Shown here: positions 46,835 to 56,041 of the stretch, one piece after another
How the letters are laid out: the number at the start of each line of letters is the position of its first letter
How positions within the stretch are numbered: position 1 is the stretch's first letter
Source: Proteus terrae subsp. cibarius
Lineage (GTDB): Bacteria > Pseudomonadota > Gammaproteobacteria > Enterobacterales > Enterobacteriaceae
Assembly (NCBI RefSeq): GCF_011045835.1
Contig: NZ_CP047349.1
Coordinates: 1,922,001 to 1,986,000, forward strand
DNA: 64,000 nt
Reading direction: 5' to 3'
Translations under genes and position numbers: made by a program
Notes under the pieces: generated by a model
What the model saw: only the letters and a program-made list of their open reading frames with translations
Databases searched by the model: none
What the model was told of the DNA's origin: nothing

Positions 46835-47167
46835 TTAAGCAAATTTAATCATTACCATACCAACCAGTAATAATATAATTCCACCCCATCCTTTATAATT
46901 GAGTCTTTGATTAAATAAAATCCAACCGGCGGCGATAGTTGCAATAATTCCGAATGCTCCCCAAAGTGCATAAGCTACCGAAAGCTCTATTCCTTTGACG
47001 GCCATTGCCAGTGCACTAAAAGCACCTAACACACAAAATAGTGATAATATTCCTAATCCCATTCGACTAAAACCGTTCGACATTTTTAAGAATATATTCG
47101 CGACAATTTCGAGAACTACAGCAAGAATTAAAAATGCACCGTGCCACCATTCAAATTGAGCTAACAT
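46835..47167 (-). CDS. mdtI: Spermidine export protein MdtI (SMR family)
   Basis: 110 residues, four membrane helices, matching E. coli MdtI ([48 protein letters not shown]) with the family glutamate near position 20. It forms a heterodimer with MdtJ that exports spermidine. It starts 2 bp after the mdtJ stop. Confidence 0.95.
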   Translation of the reverse strand: MLAQFEWWHGAFLILAVVLEIVANIFLKMSNGFSRMGLGILSLFCVLGAFSALAMAVKGIELSVAYALWGAFGIIATIAAGWILFNQRLNYKGWGGIILLLVGMVMIKFA

Positions 47168-47169
47168 AA

Positions 47170-47610
47170 TTAAGCCTCCTTGATATTGGCAGGAATTGGC
47201 TTATTCGCTCCTTTTACAGCACTGGCAACATGCTTAGCTTTACCAGCAATACTTTTTACCGATTCTGTTGTTTTCTTAGCAACAGCCGATTTTTTAGTAC
47301 CTGATTTGATAAGCGTGATCCCTGCAATTAGCATTGCTAGGCCACCTAATTTTAATGGTGAAAGTGATTCACCAAACCACAGGACACTGAATGTCGTAAT
47401 AATGACAATTCCAATACCTTCCCAAAGTGCATATGCTACACCTAATGCCACTTTTTTAACGGCTATGGCTAAAAAGATATAGGAAGTGGCAATCATCAAC
47501 CACATCACAATCATACCAGTGTAACCACCGCTCACACTGGCGTACTTCATAGATAAAGTACCGATAACTTCACAAACAATAGCTAATGCTAAAAATATCC
47601 AATAAATCAT
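47170..47610 (-). CDS. mdtJ: Spermidine export protein MdtJ (SMR family), long C-terminus
   Basis: 146 residues; the first about 105 match E. coli MdtJ ([44 protein letters not shown]). The remaining about 40 form a Lys/Ala-rich cytoplasmic tail ([19 protein letters not shown]), longer than in E. coli (121 residues in all). I chose the ATG at 47610 (MIYWIF) by family match; GAGAG lies upstream. The long leader contains a candidate regulatory peptide. Confidence 0.94.
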   Translation of the reverse strand: MIYWIFLALAIVCEVIGTLSMKYASVSGGYTGMIVMWLMIATSYIFLAIAVKKVALGVAYALWEGIGIVIITTFSVLWFGESLSPLKLGGLAMLIAGITLIKSGTKKSAVAKKTTESVKSIAGKAKHVASAVKGANKPIPANIKEA

Positions 47611-47760
47611 TTTTTCATCTCTCATACACATTCGAAATACGCCAAAACGTTTCTTGCGCAGAAGATAGAGAATATGTAGATAGTCTTTCTGGCGGCAATA
47701 GAAGCCGAACGTTAAGGCAACGTCGTTTCCTGATAACTCAGGAATTAAGATGAGAGGTTT

Positions 47761-47859
47761 CTATAATGCGCCACACCAGTAGTGTTCGCTGGATAAAATA
47801 GCAGAAAGGAATAACTTATAGGTAGAACGTTTAACTTTGACGCTTTTGGCGCTAGTCAT
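47761..47859 (-). CDS. Candidate leader peptide of mdtJI (mdtU-like uORF)
   Basis: A 32-codon ORF (MTSAKSVKVKRSTYKLF..., ending GAL-stop) lies 150 bp upstream of mdtJ on the same strand. It begins basic and turns hydrophobic and aromatic. In E. coli a 34-codon uORF, mdtU, before mdtJI is needed for induction by spermidine. The place and size fit; I cannot compare the peptides from memory. Hairpins (CCTGA/TCAGG near 47730) lie between it and mdtJ. The ribosome-binding site is weak. Confidence 0.45.
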   Translation of the reverse strand: MTSAKSVKVKRSTYKLFLSAILSSEHYWCGAL

Positions 47860-48116
47860 GATTATTTATTCTTTCATCGCACAGACCATCCGCACGATAT
47901 ACTCCGAACCCTCATATAAGATGGTTAAATGTTACATGATATTTCTATCACGCCAAATTATTTAAAGCAATGCTTTTGAGGAAAAATTTTTAGTTAATTG
48001 GTTGGTTTTGTTTAAGTTTTAGTTTCCAACTTAAATTAGATTGCATAGTTAATCAGTAGTTTTACGATCCTTCAGCGGTTTTATTCATCTAAAGCACTGA
48101 ATCTATGCTTATAGGC

Positions 48117-48144
48117 AAAAAAATACCCAGCAAAACTGGGTATC
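48117..48144 (-). terminator. Intrinsic terminator of zwf
   Basis: ATACCCAG pairs with CTGGGTAT; leftward tail of seven T's. Confidence 0.88.
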
Positions 48145-48178
48145 TTAATCGTCGAATAAACAATAAAGGCGTTATTGA

Positions 48179-49654
48179 TTATTCAATTTCATTCCAAGAA
48201 CGACCATCACGGGTGATCATTGCAACAGATGCCACTGGTCCCCAAGTACCTGCTTGATATGGTTTAGGTAGCTCATTATCGCATTCCCATGCGTTAATGA
48301 TTGAATCTACCCATTTCCATGCTTCTTCTACTTCATCTCGACGTACGAACAATGCTTGAATGCCACGCATAGCTTCTAACAATAAACGTTCGTAAGCATC
48401 TGCTAGATGCGTTTGATTAAATGTTTCAGAGAAGCTCAAGTCCAGCTTGGTTGTTTGTAAACGGTGTTTATGATCAAGCCCCGGTGCTTTGTTTAGTACC
48501 TCGATATCGATACCTTCATCTGGCTGTAAACGAATAGTCAGCTTATTTTGTGGTAACTCTTGATAAGTCTCACTGAAGATATTCAGCGCAGGCTTTTTAA
48601 AATAAACCACAACTTCTGAACATTTACTTGGTAGGCGTTTACCTGTTCTTAGATAGAACGGAACACCTGCCCAACGCCAGTTGTCAATATCAGCCCGGAT
48701 TGCCACAAATGTTTCTGTATTACTGGTTTTATTCGCACCTTCTTCATCAAGATAACCAGGTACTTTTTTGCCTTGTACAAAACCACCAGTATATTGTCCA
48801 CGAACCGTCTTTTCGCGAATATTGGTGTTATCAATACGGCGTAACGAACGTAAGACTTTCACTTTTTCTTGGCGAATACTGTCAGCCGTTAAATCAGCGG
48901 GTGGTGACATCGCTATCATAGTCAGGATTTGTAATAGGTGGTTCTGCACCATATCACGCATTTGACCAGCTTGATCAAAATATCCCCAACGCCCTTCAAT
49001 ACCCACTTCTTCTGCAACAGTAATTTGGACATGATCAATCGTTTTATTGTCCCAATTGTTGACAAATAGTGAGTTTGCGAAGCGCAGTGCTAATAGATTT
49101 AAAACGGTTTCTTTACCTAAATAGTGGTCAATACGATAAATTTGAGTCTCTTTAAAGTATTTCGCCACACTATCATTAATAGAAACTGAAGACGCCAAAT
49201 CTGTCCCTAATGGTTTTTCCATTACGACACGATTAGGCTCTTTATTTAATTTTGCATGCCCTAATCCCTGACACATCGCACTAAAGGTGCTTGGAGGCAT
49301 AGCAAAGTAATAGATAGCCGGTAATTTATCTTGTTTTAGATGCTTTGATAACTCAATGAAATGGTCGGTTTCATTAACATCAAGATTACAAAAATCTAAG
49401 CGATCACTTAAGCGTTGCCAAACTTCAGGGTTAATTTCTTCTTTTAAAAAGGTTTTTAACGCTTCATGAGCGACATTTTTATATGCCTCAACATCCCAAT
49501 CAGCACGACCGACACCAATAATACGAGAGTCAGGGTGAATATATCCAGCTTTTTCCAATTGATATAATGATGGAATGAGCTTACGGCGTGCTAGATCCCC
49601 TTTCGTACCGAAGATAACCAGATCACAGGCCTGAGCAGTCGATATCGCTGCCAT
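48179..49654 (-). CDS. zwf: Glucose-6-phosphate 1-dehydrogenase
   Basis: 491 residues, the length of E. coli Zwf. Nucleotide-binding GTKGDLARRKL at the N-terminus and the active-site RIDHYLGKE. First enzyme of the oxidative pentose phosphate pathway, making NADPH. I chose the ATG at 49654 because AGGAG lies 7 bp upstream; the ATG at 49669 adds five residues (MRRRS) that contain the ribosome-binding site. Divergent from hexR, with HexR-like operators between. The edd-eda genes next to E. coli zwf are not here. Confidence 0.97.
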   Translation of the reverse strand: MAAISTAQACDLVIFGTKGDLARRKLIPSLYQLEKAGYIHPDSRIIGVGRADWDVEAYKNVAHEALKTFLKEEINPEVWQRLSDRLDFCNLDVNETDHFIELSKHLKQDKLPAIYYFAMPPSTFSAMCQGLGHAKLNKEPNRVVMEKPLGTDLASSVSINDSVAKYFKETQIYRIDHYLGKETVLNLLALRFANSLFVNNWDNKTIDHVQITVAEEVGIEGRWGYFDQAGQMRDMVQNHLLQILTMIAMSPPADLTADSIRQEKVKVLRSLRRIDNTNIREKTVRGQYTGGFVQGKKVPGYLDEEGANKTSNTETFVAIRADIDNWRWAGVPFYLRTGKRLPSKCSEVVVYFKKPALNIFSETYQELPQNKLTIRLQPDEGIDIEVLNKAPGLDHKHRLQTTKLDLSFSETFNQTHLADAYERLLLEAMRGIQALFVRRDEVEEAWKWVDSIINAWECDNELPKPYQAGTWGPVASVAMITRDGRSWNEIE

Positions 49655-49679
49655 AGAACGTCTCCTCATGATGAGATTT

Positions 49680-49694
49680 TGTAATTTTGTTACA
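49680..49694 (-). promoter_or_regulatory. HexR operator-like palindrome next to zwf
   Basis: TGTAATTTTGTTACA, close to the HexR consensus TGTAATTAAATTACA as I recall it. It lies 25 bp upstream of the zwf ATG. Confidence 0.7.
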
Positions 49695-49813
49695 GAATTT
49701 TGTATTAATGTACTCTTTTGGATGTATTCAGTAAATACACTTGCACATTTTAGTCTCTAACTTACCACACATATTATAATGCTTCATTTTATGCCTAGTG
49801 TTTTATCCTTTCC

Positions 49814-49828
49814 TGTAACTTTACTACA
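49814..49828. promoter_or_regulatory. Second HexR operator-like palindrome
   Basis: TGTAACTTTACTACA, an imperfect copy of the HexR pattern in the zwf-hexR gap, flanked by C and G that extend the palindrome to CTGTA...TACAG. Confidence 0.55.
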
Positions 49829-50005
49829 GTTTTGTTTCTTGTTTTCAACTTTGAAAGTTAGACACACGTCATACTTTAACGAAAAAAGCCCTGTTTACCG
49901 ATGGTTTACACTGCAAGCCTTGTTCTTTGCGTAGTATATTTTCATAAAACCGTTATAGATTTCTCCTTTTATTGAAATTGGCAAAGCCAAGGATCTGTAT
50001 ATTTA

Positions 50006-50848
50006 ATGAATATATTGGAAAGGGTTCAGTCTAATCTGGACATCTTGAGTAAATCAGAAAAAAAAGTCGCAGAGGCTGTTTTAACTGCGCCACAAACTGT
50101 TATCCATTCAAGTATTGCCTTAATGGCTAAAACGGCTGATGTCAGTGAACCCACTGTTAATCGATTTTGCCGACGTATGGCAACAAAAGGCTTTCCTGAT
50201 TTTAAATTACAATTAGCACAAAGCATTGCCAATGGTACGCCTTATGTAAATCGTAATATTGATGATTCTGATACTGTCTCTTCTTATACCAATAAAATTT
50301 TTGAATCCGCAATGGCGGGACTTGAAAACGTTAAAAATAATATTGATATCGCAGCTATCAATCGTGCAGTTGATATTTTGACGCAAGCTAAAAAAATCTC
50401 TTTTTTTGGTTTAGGTGCATCAGCAGCCGTTGCTCACGATGCCATGAATAAGTTTTCTCGTTTTAATATTCCTGTCACTTATTTTGATGATGTTGTTATG
50501 CAACGTATGAGTTGTATAAATAGTACTGATGGTGATGTTGTGGTTATTATTTCTCATACAGGACGTACTAAAAATTTAGTTGAAATTGCCAAGATCGCAC
50601 GAGAAAACGATGCGGCCGTTATTGCCATTACAACTCCGAACTCTCTTTTAGCCTCTGAAGCTACCCTTCCTATATTACTTGATGTACCTGAAGATACTGA
50701 TATTTACATGCCGATGATCTCCCGCCTTGCACAACTCACTATTATTGATGTTCTTACTACCGGATTTATTTTACGTCGAGGACCAAAATTCAGAGATAAC
50801 TTGAAGCGCGTCAAAGAAGCTTTACGTGATTCACGGTTTGATAAGTAA
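50006..50848 (+). CDS. hexR: HexR, RpiR-family regulator of central carbon metabolism
   Basis: 280 residues. N-terminal RpiR helix-turn-helix (about 1-75; TADVSEPTVNRFCRRMATKGFPDFKL) and a C-terminal SIS sugar-phosphate domain (about 120-250; FFGLGASAAVAHDAMNKF, IISHTGRTKN). In gamma-proteobacteria HexR binds KDPG and represses zwf, edd-eda and glycolytic genes. It lies between zwf and pykA, as in E. coli. Confidence 0.95.
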   Translation: MNILERVQSNLDILSKSEKKVAEAVLTAPQTVIHSSIALMAKTADVSEPTVNRFCRRMATKGFPDFKLQLAQSIANGTPYVNRNIDDSDTVSSYTNKIFESAMAGLENVKNNIDIAAINRAVDILTQAKKISFFGLGASAAVAHDAMNKFSRFNIPVTYFDDVVMQRMSCINSTDGDVVVIISHTGRTKNLVEIAKIARENDAAVIAITTPNSLLASEATLPILLDVPEDTDIYMPMISRLAQLTIIDVLTTGFILRRGPKFRDNLKRVKEALRDSRFDK

Positions 50849-51079
50849 CCGTTTTTAATTATTCTGTTAGTATTGTCACACTTACGATTGTGCCCCTGAC
50901 TAGATAAGTTTTTGAAAAATGGTAGCATATCTGCGAGCTAACTCTCGCATATAATGAAAACAGTAGTGTATGTTACAATTAGCTTGAAGCGTTTCACTTA
51001 ACACATTGGATAAAACACAGTCTGATTTCTGTTTTATCCAATTGCCAACACCTTTCGTTCAAGGTCAACGGAGTAATAC

Positions 51080-52522
51080 ATGTCCAGACGGCTCAGAAGA
51101 ACAAAAATTGTTACCACCTTAGGCCCAGCAACAGATCGTGATAATAACTTAGAAAAAATTATTATTGCTGGCGCAAATGTTGTTCGATTAAATTTCTCTC
51201 ATGGTTCTGCGGAAGATCATCTTGCTCGTGCTAATCGTACGCGTGAAATCGCCGCAAGATTAGGTCGCCATGTTGCTATTCTCGGGGATTTACAAGGTCC
51301 TAAAATCCGTGTATCTACCTTTAAAGACGGAAAAGTTTTCCTGAATGTCGGTGATAAATTCTTACTTGATGCAACGCTTGAAAAAGGCGAAGGTAACCAA
51401 AATCAAGTGGGTATCGATTATAAAGGCTTACCTGCCGACGTGGTTCCAGGCGATATTTTACTTCTTGATGATGGTCGAGTTCAGTTAAAAGTCCTCAAAG
51501 TTGAGGGTTTAAAAGTCTTTACTGAAGTGACGGTTGGTGGTCCTTTATCTAATAATAAAGGCATTAATAAACTCGGCGGAGGCCTCTCTGCTGATGCATT
51601 AACAGAAAAAGATAAACAAGATATTATCACTGCGGCAAAAATCGGTGTTGATTACCTTGCCGTTTCATTCCCAAGAACAGGTGAAGATCTTAACCTTGCT
51701 CGCCGTTTAGCCCGTGATGCAGGCTGTGAATGCCAAATCGTTTCTAAAGTAGAACGTGCTGAAGCGGTTGCTAATGATGAAATCATTGATGAAATCATTC
51801 TTGCTTCTGATGTGGTGATGGTAGCTCGTGGCGATTTAGGCGTTGAAATTGGTGATCCTGAGCTGGTGGGCGTACAGAAAAAATTAATTCGTCGTGCTCG
51901 TCAGCTTAATCGTGTCGTTATCACTGCCACTCAAATGATGGAGTCAATGATAACAAATCCAATGCCAACTCGTGCTGAAGTAATGGACGTTGCTAACGCC
52001 GTATTAGATGGCACTGATGCCGTTATGCTTTCAGCAGAAACCGCAGCAGGACAATATCCAGCAGAAACGGTCGCTTCAATGGCGCAAGTTTGCTTAGGCG
52101 CTGAGAAAATGCCAGCCGCCAATGTTTCTAAGCACCGTTTAGATATGGTTTTTGATACAGTGGAAGAAGCTATTGCGATGTCTACAATGTATGCAGCTAA
52201 CCACATGAAAGGCGTTAATGCGATTATTGCGATGACTGAATCCGGTCGTACTGCACGCATGATGTCTCGTATCAGTACAGGTTTACCGATTTTCTCAATG
52301 TCTCGTCATGAGAAAACATTGAATCAAACCGCACTTTATCGTGGCGTGACGCCAGTTTATTGCAGTACTCACACTGATGGTATTGCCGCTGCTAATGAGG
52401 CAATTGGTCGTTTACGTGATAAAGGTTTCTTGGTTTCTGGTGATTTAGTGTTAGTCACTCAAGGTGACCAAATGGGCACTGTGGGTAGCACCAATACATG
52501 CCGTATTCTGACGGTTGAATAA
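51080..52522 (+). CDS. pykA: Pyruvate kinase II
   Basis: 480 residues, same length as E. coli PykA. Features include [20 protein letters not shown], the active-site region [30 protein letters not shown] and [11 protein letters not shown]. It converts PEP and ADP to pyruvate and ATP. GGAG lies before the ATG. Follows hexR as in E. coli. Confidence 0.97.
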   Translation: MSRRLRRTKIVTTLGPATDRDNNLEKIIIAGANVVRLNFSHGSAEDHLARANRTREIAARLGRHVAILGDLQGPKIRVSTFKDGKVFLNVGDKFLLDATLEKGEGNQNQVGIDYKGLPADVVPGDILLLDDGRVQLKVLKVEGLKVFTEVTVGGPLSNNKGINKLGGGLSADALTEKDKQDIITAAKIGVDYLAVSFPRTGEDLNLARRLARDAGCECQIVSKVERAEAVANDEIIDEIILASDVVMVARGDLGVEIGDPELVGVQKKLIRRARQLNRVVITATQMMESMITNPMPTRAEVMDVANAVLDGTDAVMLSAETAAGQYPAETVASMAQVCLGAEKMPAANVSKHRLDMVFDTVEEAIAMSTMYAANHMKGVNAIIAMTESGRTARMMSRISTGLPIFSMSRHEKTLNQTALYRGVTPVYCSTHTDGIAAANEAIGRLRDKGFLVSGDLVLVTQGDQMGTVGSTNTCRILTVE

Positions 52523-52546
52523 TACAGAATCCTAAACCTTAATAAC

Positions 52547-52580
52547 AAAACGGGCACTTTATTAAGTGCCCGTTTTTTTA
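52547..52580. terminator. Bidirectional terminator pykA / lpxM
   Basis: ACGGGCACTT (52550-52559) pairs perfectly with AAGTGCCCGT (52564-52573), with an A-run before and T-run after. Confidence 0.92.
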
Positions 52581-52604
52581 ATTTACTTCTTTTTTGTGCA
52601 AGGA

Positions 52605-53579
52605 CTAGTCCAAAATATTCTCACGGGCGTAAGGCTCTATTTCACCCTCTTTACGTGTCTTCAGTAATTTTAAGATCCACGTATATTGCTCTGGCGTTGG
52701 TGTCACGAGTGCTTCTAACTCTTCATTCATTCTACGTGCAATGTACGCATCATCTTTATCTTCAATATCATCCATTGGTTCACGAACAATAATACTAAGC
52801 TGATGTGTTTTATAACAATACACAGGGAATAACGGTACAATAGCCGCTCGGCACACTTTCATTAACCGTCCAATCGCGGGTAATGTCGCTTTATAAGTCC
52901 CGAAAAAATCCACAAATTGACTATGTTCGGCACCATGATCTTGATCTGGCAGATAATAGCCCCAGTAACCTTGTCGCACAGAAGAAATAAAAGGCTTAAT
53001 ACCTGCTTCGCGTGAATGTAATCGACCATCAAAATGATGACGTGCTTTATTCCATAGGTAATCAGCAACGGGATCTTTTTGATGATGAAACATCGCAGCC
53101 ATTTTCTGACCTGTCGATGCTAACAGCATTGCAGGAATATCAACCGCCCACCCATGAGGCACCATAAAAATGACATTACGACCTTGCTCTTTAAAACGCT
53201 CAATGATTTCTAGTCCCTGCCAAGATGTGCGCTTTAATATACGCTCAGGGCCTCTTAAACAAAGCTCTGCTAGCATCACAAAGGATTGAGGTGCAGTTTC
53301 AAACATATTATCAAGAACTGTTTCACGTTGTGTTTTATTCCATGTTGGAAAACAGTATCTCAAGTTGATATCTGCACGACGTCTTGCGCTTTTCGCTTTA
53401 CGTCCAACAAAACGACCAATAGAAGCAAGAAATGGATCACGCCATTTTACTGGCATATAAGCTAATGCACTTAATACACCTGCACCTACCCATGTTCCCC
53501 AATGACGAGGATGCAAATATGCACGGTGAAAAGTGGGTACATAACCCGCTTTGCTATCTGTATCTTTTTCTTTATTCAT
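52605..53579 (-). CDS. lpxM: Lipid A biosynthesis myristoyltransferase LpxM (MsbB)
   Basis: 324 residues (E. coli 323). LpxL/LpxM acyltransferase features: an N-terminal hydrophobic helix, the catalytic HxxxxD-type motif in VPHGWAVDIPAM, and LPDQDHGAEHSQFVDFFG. It adds the last secondary acyl chain to lipid A at the inner membrane. I chose the ATG at 53579 (MNKEKDTDSK), with GAGAG 7 bp upstream; the frame upstream to 53648 would run into the mepM terminator. Order lpxM-mepM-znuA as in E. coli. Confidence 0.95.
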   Translation of the reverse strand: MNKEKDTDSKAGYVPTFHRAYLHPRHWGTWVGAGVLSALAYMPVKWRDPFLASIGRFVGRKAKSARRRADINLRYCFPTWNKTQRETVLDNMFETAPQSFVMLAELCLRGPERILKRTSWQGLEIIERFKEQGRNVIFMVPHGWAVDIPAMLLASTGQKMAAMFHHQKDPVADYLWNKARHHFDGRLHSREAGIKPFISSVRQGYWGYYLPDQDHGAEHSQFVDFFGTYKATLPAIGRLMKVCRAAIVPLFPVYCYKTHQLSIIVREPMDDIEDKDDAYIARRMNEELEALVTPTPEQYTWILKLLKTRKEGEIEPYARENILD

Positions 53580-53630
53580 CAGATAACTCTCTGAACTGAT
53601 CCCCCAAAGAGGCGTAAAAAATATTAAAAC

Positions 53631-53660
53631 AAAAGCGGATGATATCAATCATCCGCTTTT
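53631..53660 (-). terminator. Terminator between mepM and lpxM
   Basis: Perfect 13-bp stem (AAAAGCGGATGAT / ATCATCCGCTTTT) with a 4-base loop. It lies between the mepM stop and the lpxM start. Confidence 0.85.
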
Positions 53661-53684
53661 ATGTCTTTAAAATCATATTTATTG

Positions 53685-55010
53685 TCAATCAGCTAGCACT
53701 AATTGCGGCTTAATCTCTTTTACTTTAGCAAGATATTCTTGTTTATCTTTGCCTGTTAAACCATCAGCACGAGGTAATGTGGCTGTTAGTGGATTGACTG
53801 CTTGTTGGTTGATCCACAGCTCATAGTGCAAATGAGGCCCAGTAGAACGTCCTGTATTGCCTGACAACGCAATTCTATCTCCACGCTTAACACGTTGTCC
53901 CGGTTTTACAAGTAACTGGCGTAAGTGCATATAACGTGTTGTGTATTGGCTACCATGGCGAATAGCAATAAAGTTACCTGCGGCACCACTGTATTTAGCT
54001 ACAATAACTTCGCCATCTCCTGTTGCTAATACCGGTGTACCTACTGGCATAGCAAAGTCGACACCTTTATGGGCAGCTAAACGACCTGTAACTGGATTAA
54101 TACGACGAGGGTTAAATTGAGAAGAAACTCTAAATTGCTTCACTGTTGGGAATCGCATAAATCCACGTTCTAATCCACCAGCTTGGCTATCATAAAAGCG
54201 ACCATCTTCAGCAAGGAAAGCATAGTAGTCTTTACCAGCGCTACGTAAACGTACACCAATAAGTTCACTTTGTTCTGTACGGCCATCAAGCACTTCACGA
54301 GAGAAGAGTGCTGCAAATTGATCGCCACTTTGTAGTTTTTTAAAGTCTACTTGCCATTGTAATGCTTTAGTCACTGCACGTGCTTCTGAATTAGTTAAAC
54401 CTGCATTCGTTGCACTAACAGAGAAACTTCCACGAATAACACCGGTGGTCACACTGTTTTTCCACTCACCTTTTTGAAACTCTTTTGTCTCTTTAAAGCC
54501 CGTTTCTGTACGGGTATAAATACGAGTTTCACGGCGAGAAACGCCCCAACTTAACTCTTTTAGCAACCCATTATCATCAAGCTCCCAACTAATAGATTGC
54601 CCAATTTTAAGATTTCTAAGATCTTTATTTTGATTAGAGATAGTTGCAATATCAGCAGAATCAATACCAAACTGAGTCAATATTGAACTTAATGAATCAC
54701 CACTAGAGACTATATAAGTATGAGGGACTTGCGCAACTGCGGTGCTTGTATCAGTGCCATCTTCCGCACCAACTAACCCTTCATCGGTAAGTTGATCACT
54801 ACTATCAGTGATAATGTCATCCGTGTTTTCGCCTTGATTGGCAAGCGGCATTTGGATACTGACAGGAACTTCTCGGGTTTGCTCATTTTGAAGAACCACT
54901 GGCCGCCAAATTGCGACGGCCAGTGTTGCTGCAGTTAACGAACCGAGCATGATCTTATGTGGGAGTGGTAAACTTAAATATACCTGTGCAATGGATTTCT
55001 TCTGCTGCAC
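53685..55010 (-). CDS. mepM: Murein DD-endopeptidase MepM
   Basis: 441 residues. N-terminal membrane anchor (about 18-37), LysM-like domain (about 97-145; TYIVSSGDSLSSILTQFGID), and a C-terminal M23 (LytM) peptidase with HKGVDFAMPVGTPV and GPHLHYELWIN, the zinc ligands being HxxxD and HxH. It opens crosslinks so that new strands can be inserted. Its start is 12 bp after the znuA stop, so it likely shares the Zur-controlled transcript. Confidence 0.96.
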   Translation of the reverse strand: MQQKKSIAQVYLSLPLPHKIMLGSLTAATLAVAIWRPVVLQNEQTREVPVSIQMPLANQGENTDDIITDSSDQLTDEGLVGAEDGTDTSTAVAQVPHTYIVSSGDSLSSILTQFGIDSADIATISNQNKDLRNLKIGQSISWELDDNGLLKELSWGVSRRETRIYTRTETGFKETKEFQKGEWKNSVTTGVIRGSFSVSATNAGLTNSEARAVTKALQWQVDFKKLQSGDQFAALFSREVLDGRTEQSELIGVRLRSAGKDYYAFLAEDGRFYDSQAGGLERGFMRFPTVKQFRVSSQFNPRRINPVTGRLAAHKGVDFAMPVGTPVLATGDGEVIVAKYSGAAGNFIAIRHGSQYTTRYMHLRQLLVKPGQRVKRGDRIALSGNTGRSTGPHLHYELWINQQAVNPLTATLPRADGLTGKDKQEYLAKVKEIKPQLVLAD

Positions 55011-55022
55011 GTTCTTAATTCC

Positions 55023-55967
55023 TTATTGTGTTTCATTCAGGCAGCTCGCATATTGGTTAGCTAGTTGGGTAAGGAATTTTATATAGCTCTCTTGAGTCAG
55101 AGCAATCCCACTTCCTAGGGGGTCTAATACACCCATTTTAACCCCAGTGCCTTTCGCCACTGTTTCTATTACTGTCGGCCTAAATTGTGGCTCAGCAAAA
55201 ATGCAAGTTGCTTTTTGCTCAACCAACTGTGTTCGTATTTGATGTAATTTCTGCGCACCCGGCTGTATTTCAGGGTTGATCGTAAAATGACCTAACGGCT
55301 TTAAATTATAATGTTTTTCGAAGTAGCCATAAGCATCATGAAAGACAAAATAACCCTTATTTTTCACAGGCGACAGAATATTAACAAGATTCTTATCAGT
55401 TTGCTTGAGTTGTTCGCTGAATTTACCTAGGTTTACGTCCAGAAGTTCTTTTTTATCTGGATACAGCGCAATTAACCTTTCGTGGATCTGTTTTGCAGAC
55501 GACAACGCAATCTCTGGTGATAACCAGATGTGCATATTATAATCACCGTGAGAATGATGTTCGTGATTTTCCTCATGTTTATGCACATTGTCATCATCAT
55601 CTTTCAATAAAAGCGACTTTATTTCGTCAGTTTCCGCTAAAGCCAACTTATGATTGTCAGTAAGTCTGTTTAATGGCTTATCTAAAAACACTTCCATATC
55701 AGGCCCTACCCATACCATCAAGTCTGCGGAGGTGATTTTTTTCAAATCAGAGGGTTTTAATGCATAATCGTGTGGAGATGCCCCATCTGGTAATAAAACG
55801 TCCGTTGGTGTTACTCCATCAGCGATAGCAGCAGCAATAAATCCTAATGGTCTAATGGAAACGACGACATCAGCCTGCACTGAAGCACTGAATGAGCTTA
55901 TCATCGCTGTCGCTAAAAATGATTTCAATAAAAAACGGTGCGCAAATTTGTTGTTTTTATGTAACAT
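55023..55967 (-). CDS. znuA: Zinc ABC transporter substrate-binding protein ZnuA
   Basis: 314 residues with a signal peptide (cleavage near VQA). Cluster A-I fold with zinc ligand His in ASPHDYALKPSD, a flexible loop rich in His and acidic residues (HKHEENHEHHSHGDYNMHIW), and HDAYGYFEKHY. It captures zinc in the periplasm for ZnuBC. Divergent from znuCB across a Zur box. Confidence 0.96.
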   Translation of the reverse strand: MLHKNNKFAHRFLLKSFLATAMISSFSASVQADVVVSIRPLGFIAAAIADGVTPTDVLLPDGASPHDYALKPSDLKKITSADLMVWVGPDMEVFLDKPLNRLTDNHKLALAETDEIKSLLLKDDDDNVHKHEENHEHHSHGDYNMHIWLSPEIALSSAKQIHERLIALYPDKKELLDVNLGKFSEQLKQTDKNLVNILSPVKNKGYFVFHDAYGYFEKHYNLKPLGHFTINPEIQPGAQKLHQIRTQLVEQKATCIFAEPQFRPTVIETVAKGTGVKMGVLDPLGSGIALTQESYIKFLTQLANQYASCLNETQ

Positions 55968-55994
55968 AGGAAGAATTCTCGTGAATCATCATTG

Positions 55995-56017
55995 GAAATG
56001 TTATATTATAACGTTTC
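55995..56017. promoter_or_regulatory. Zur box between znuA and znuC
   Basis: A 23-bp palindrome with half-sites GAAATGTTATA and TATAACGTTTC around one base. This is the enterobacterial Zur site with a single change in the right arm. It sits in the 74-bp divergent gap. Confidence 0.92.
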
Positions 56018-56041
56018 AATGATTCTGCAAGTGCTAATTTT

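Larger units (their letters stand above)
47611..48178. other. Leader and promoter region of mdtJI
   Basis: Contains the candidate uORF (47761-47859), small hairpins around 47700-47740, A/T-rich DNA likely to hold the mdtJI promoter (about 47880-47960), nothing recognised from 47960 to 48116, and the zwf terminator at 48117-48144. Confidence 0.5.
49655..50005. other. Divergent promoter region zwf / hexR
   Basis: A 351-bp gap with two HexR-like palindromes (49680-49694 and 49814-49828). No gene is visible. The hexR ribosome-binding site is weak: AAGGA lies about 14 bp before its ATG. Confidence 0.55.
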
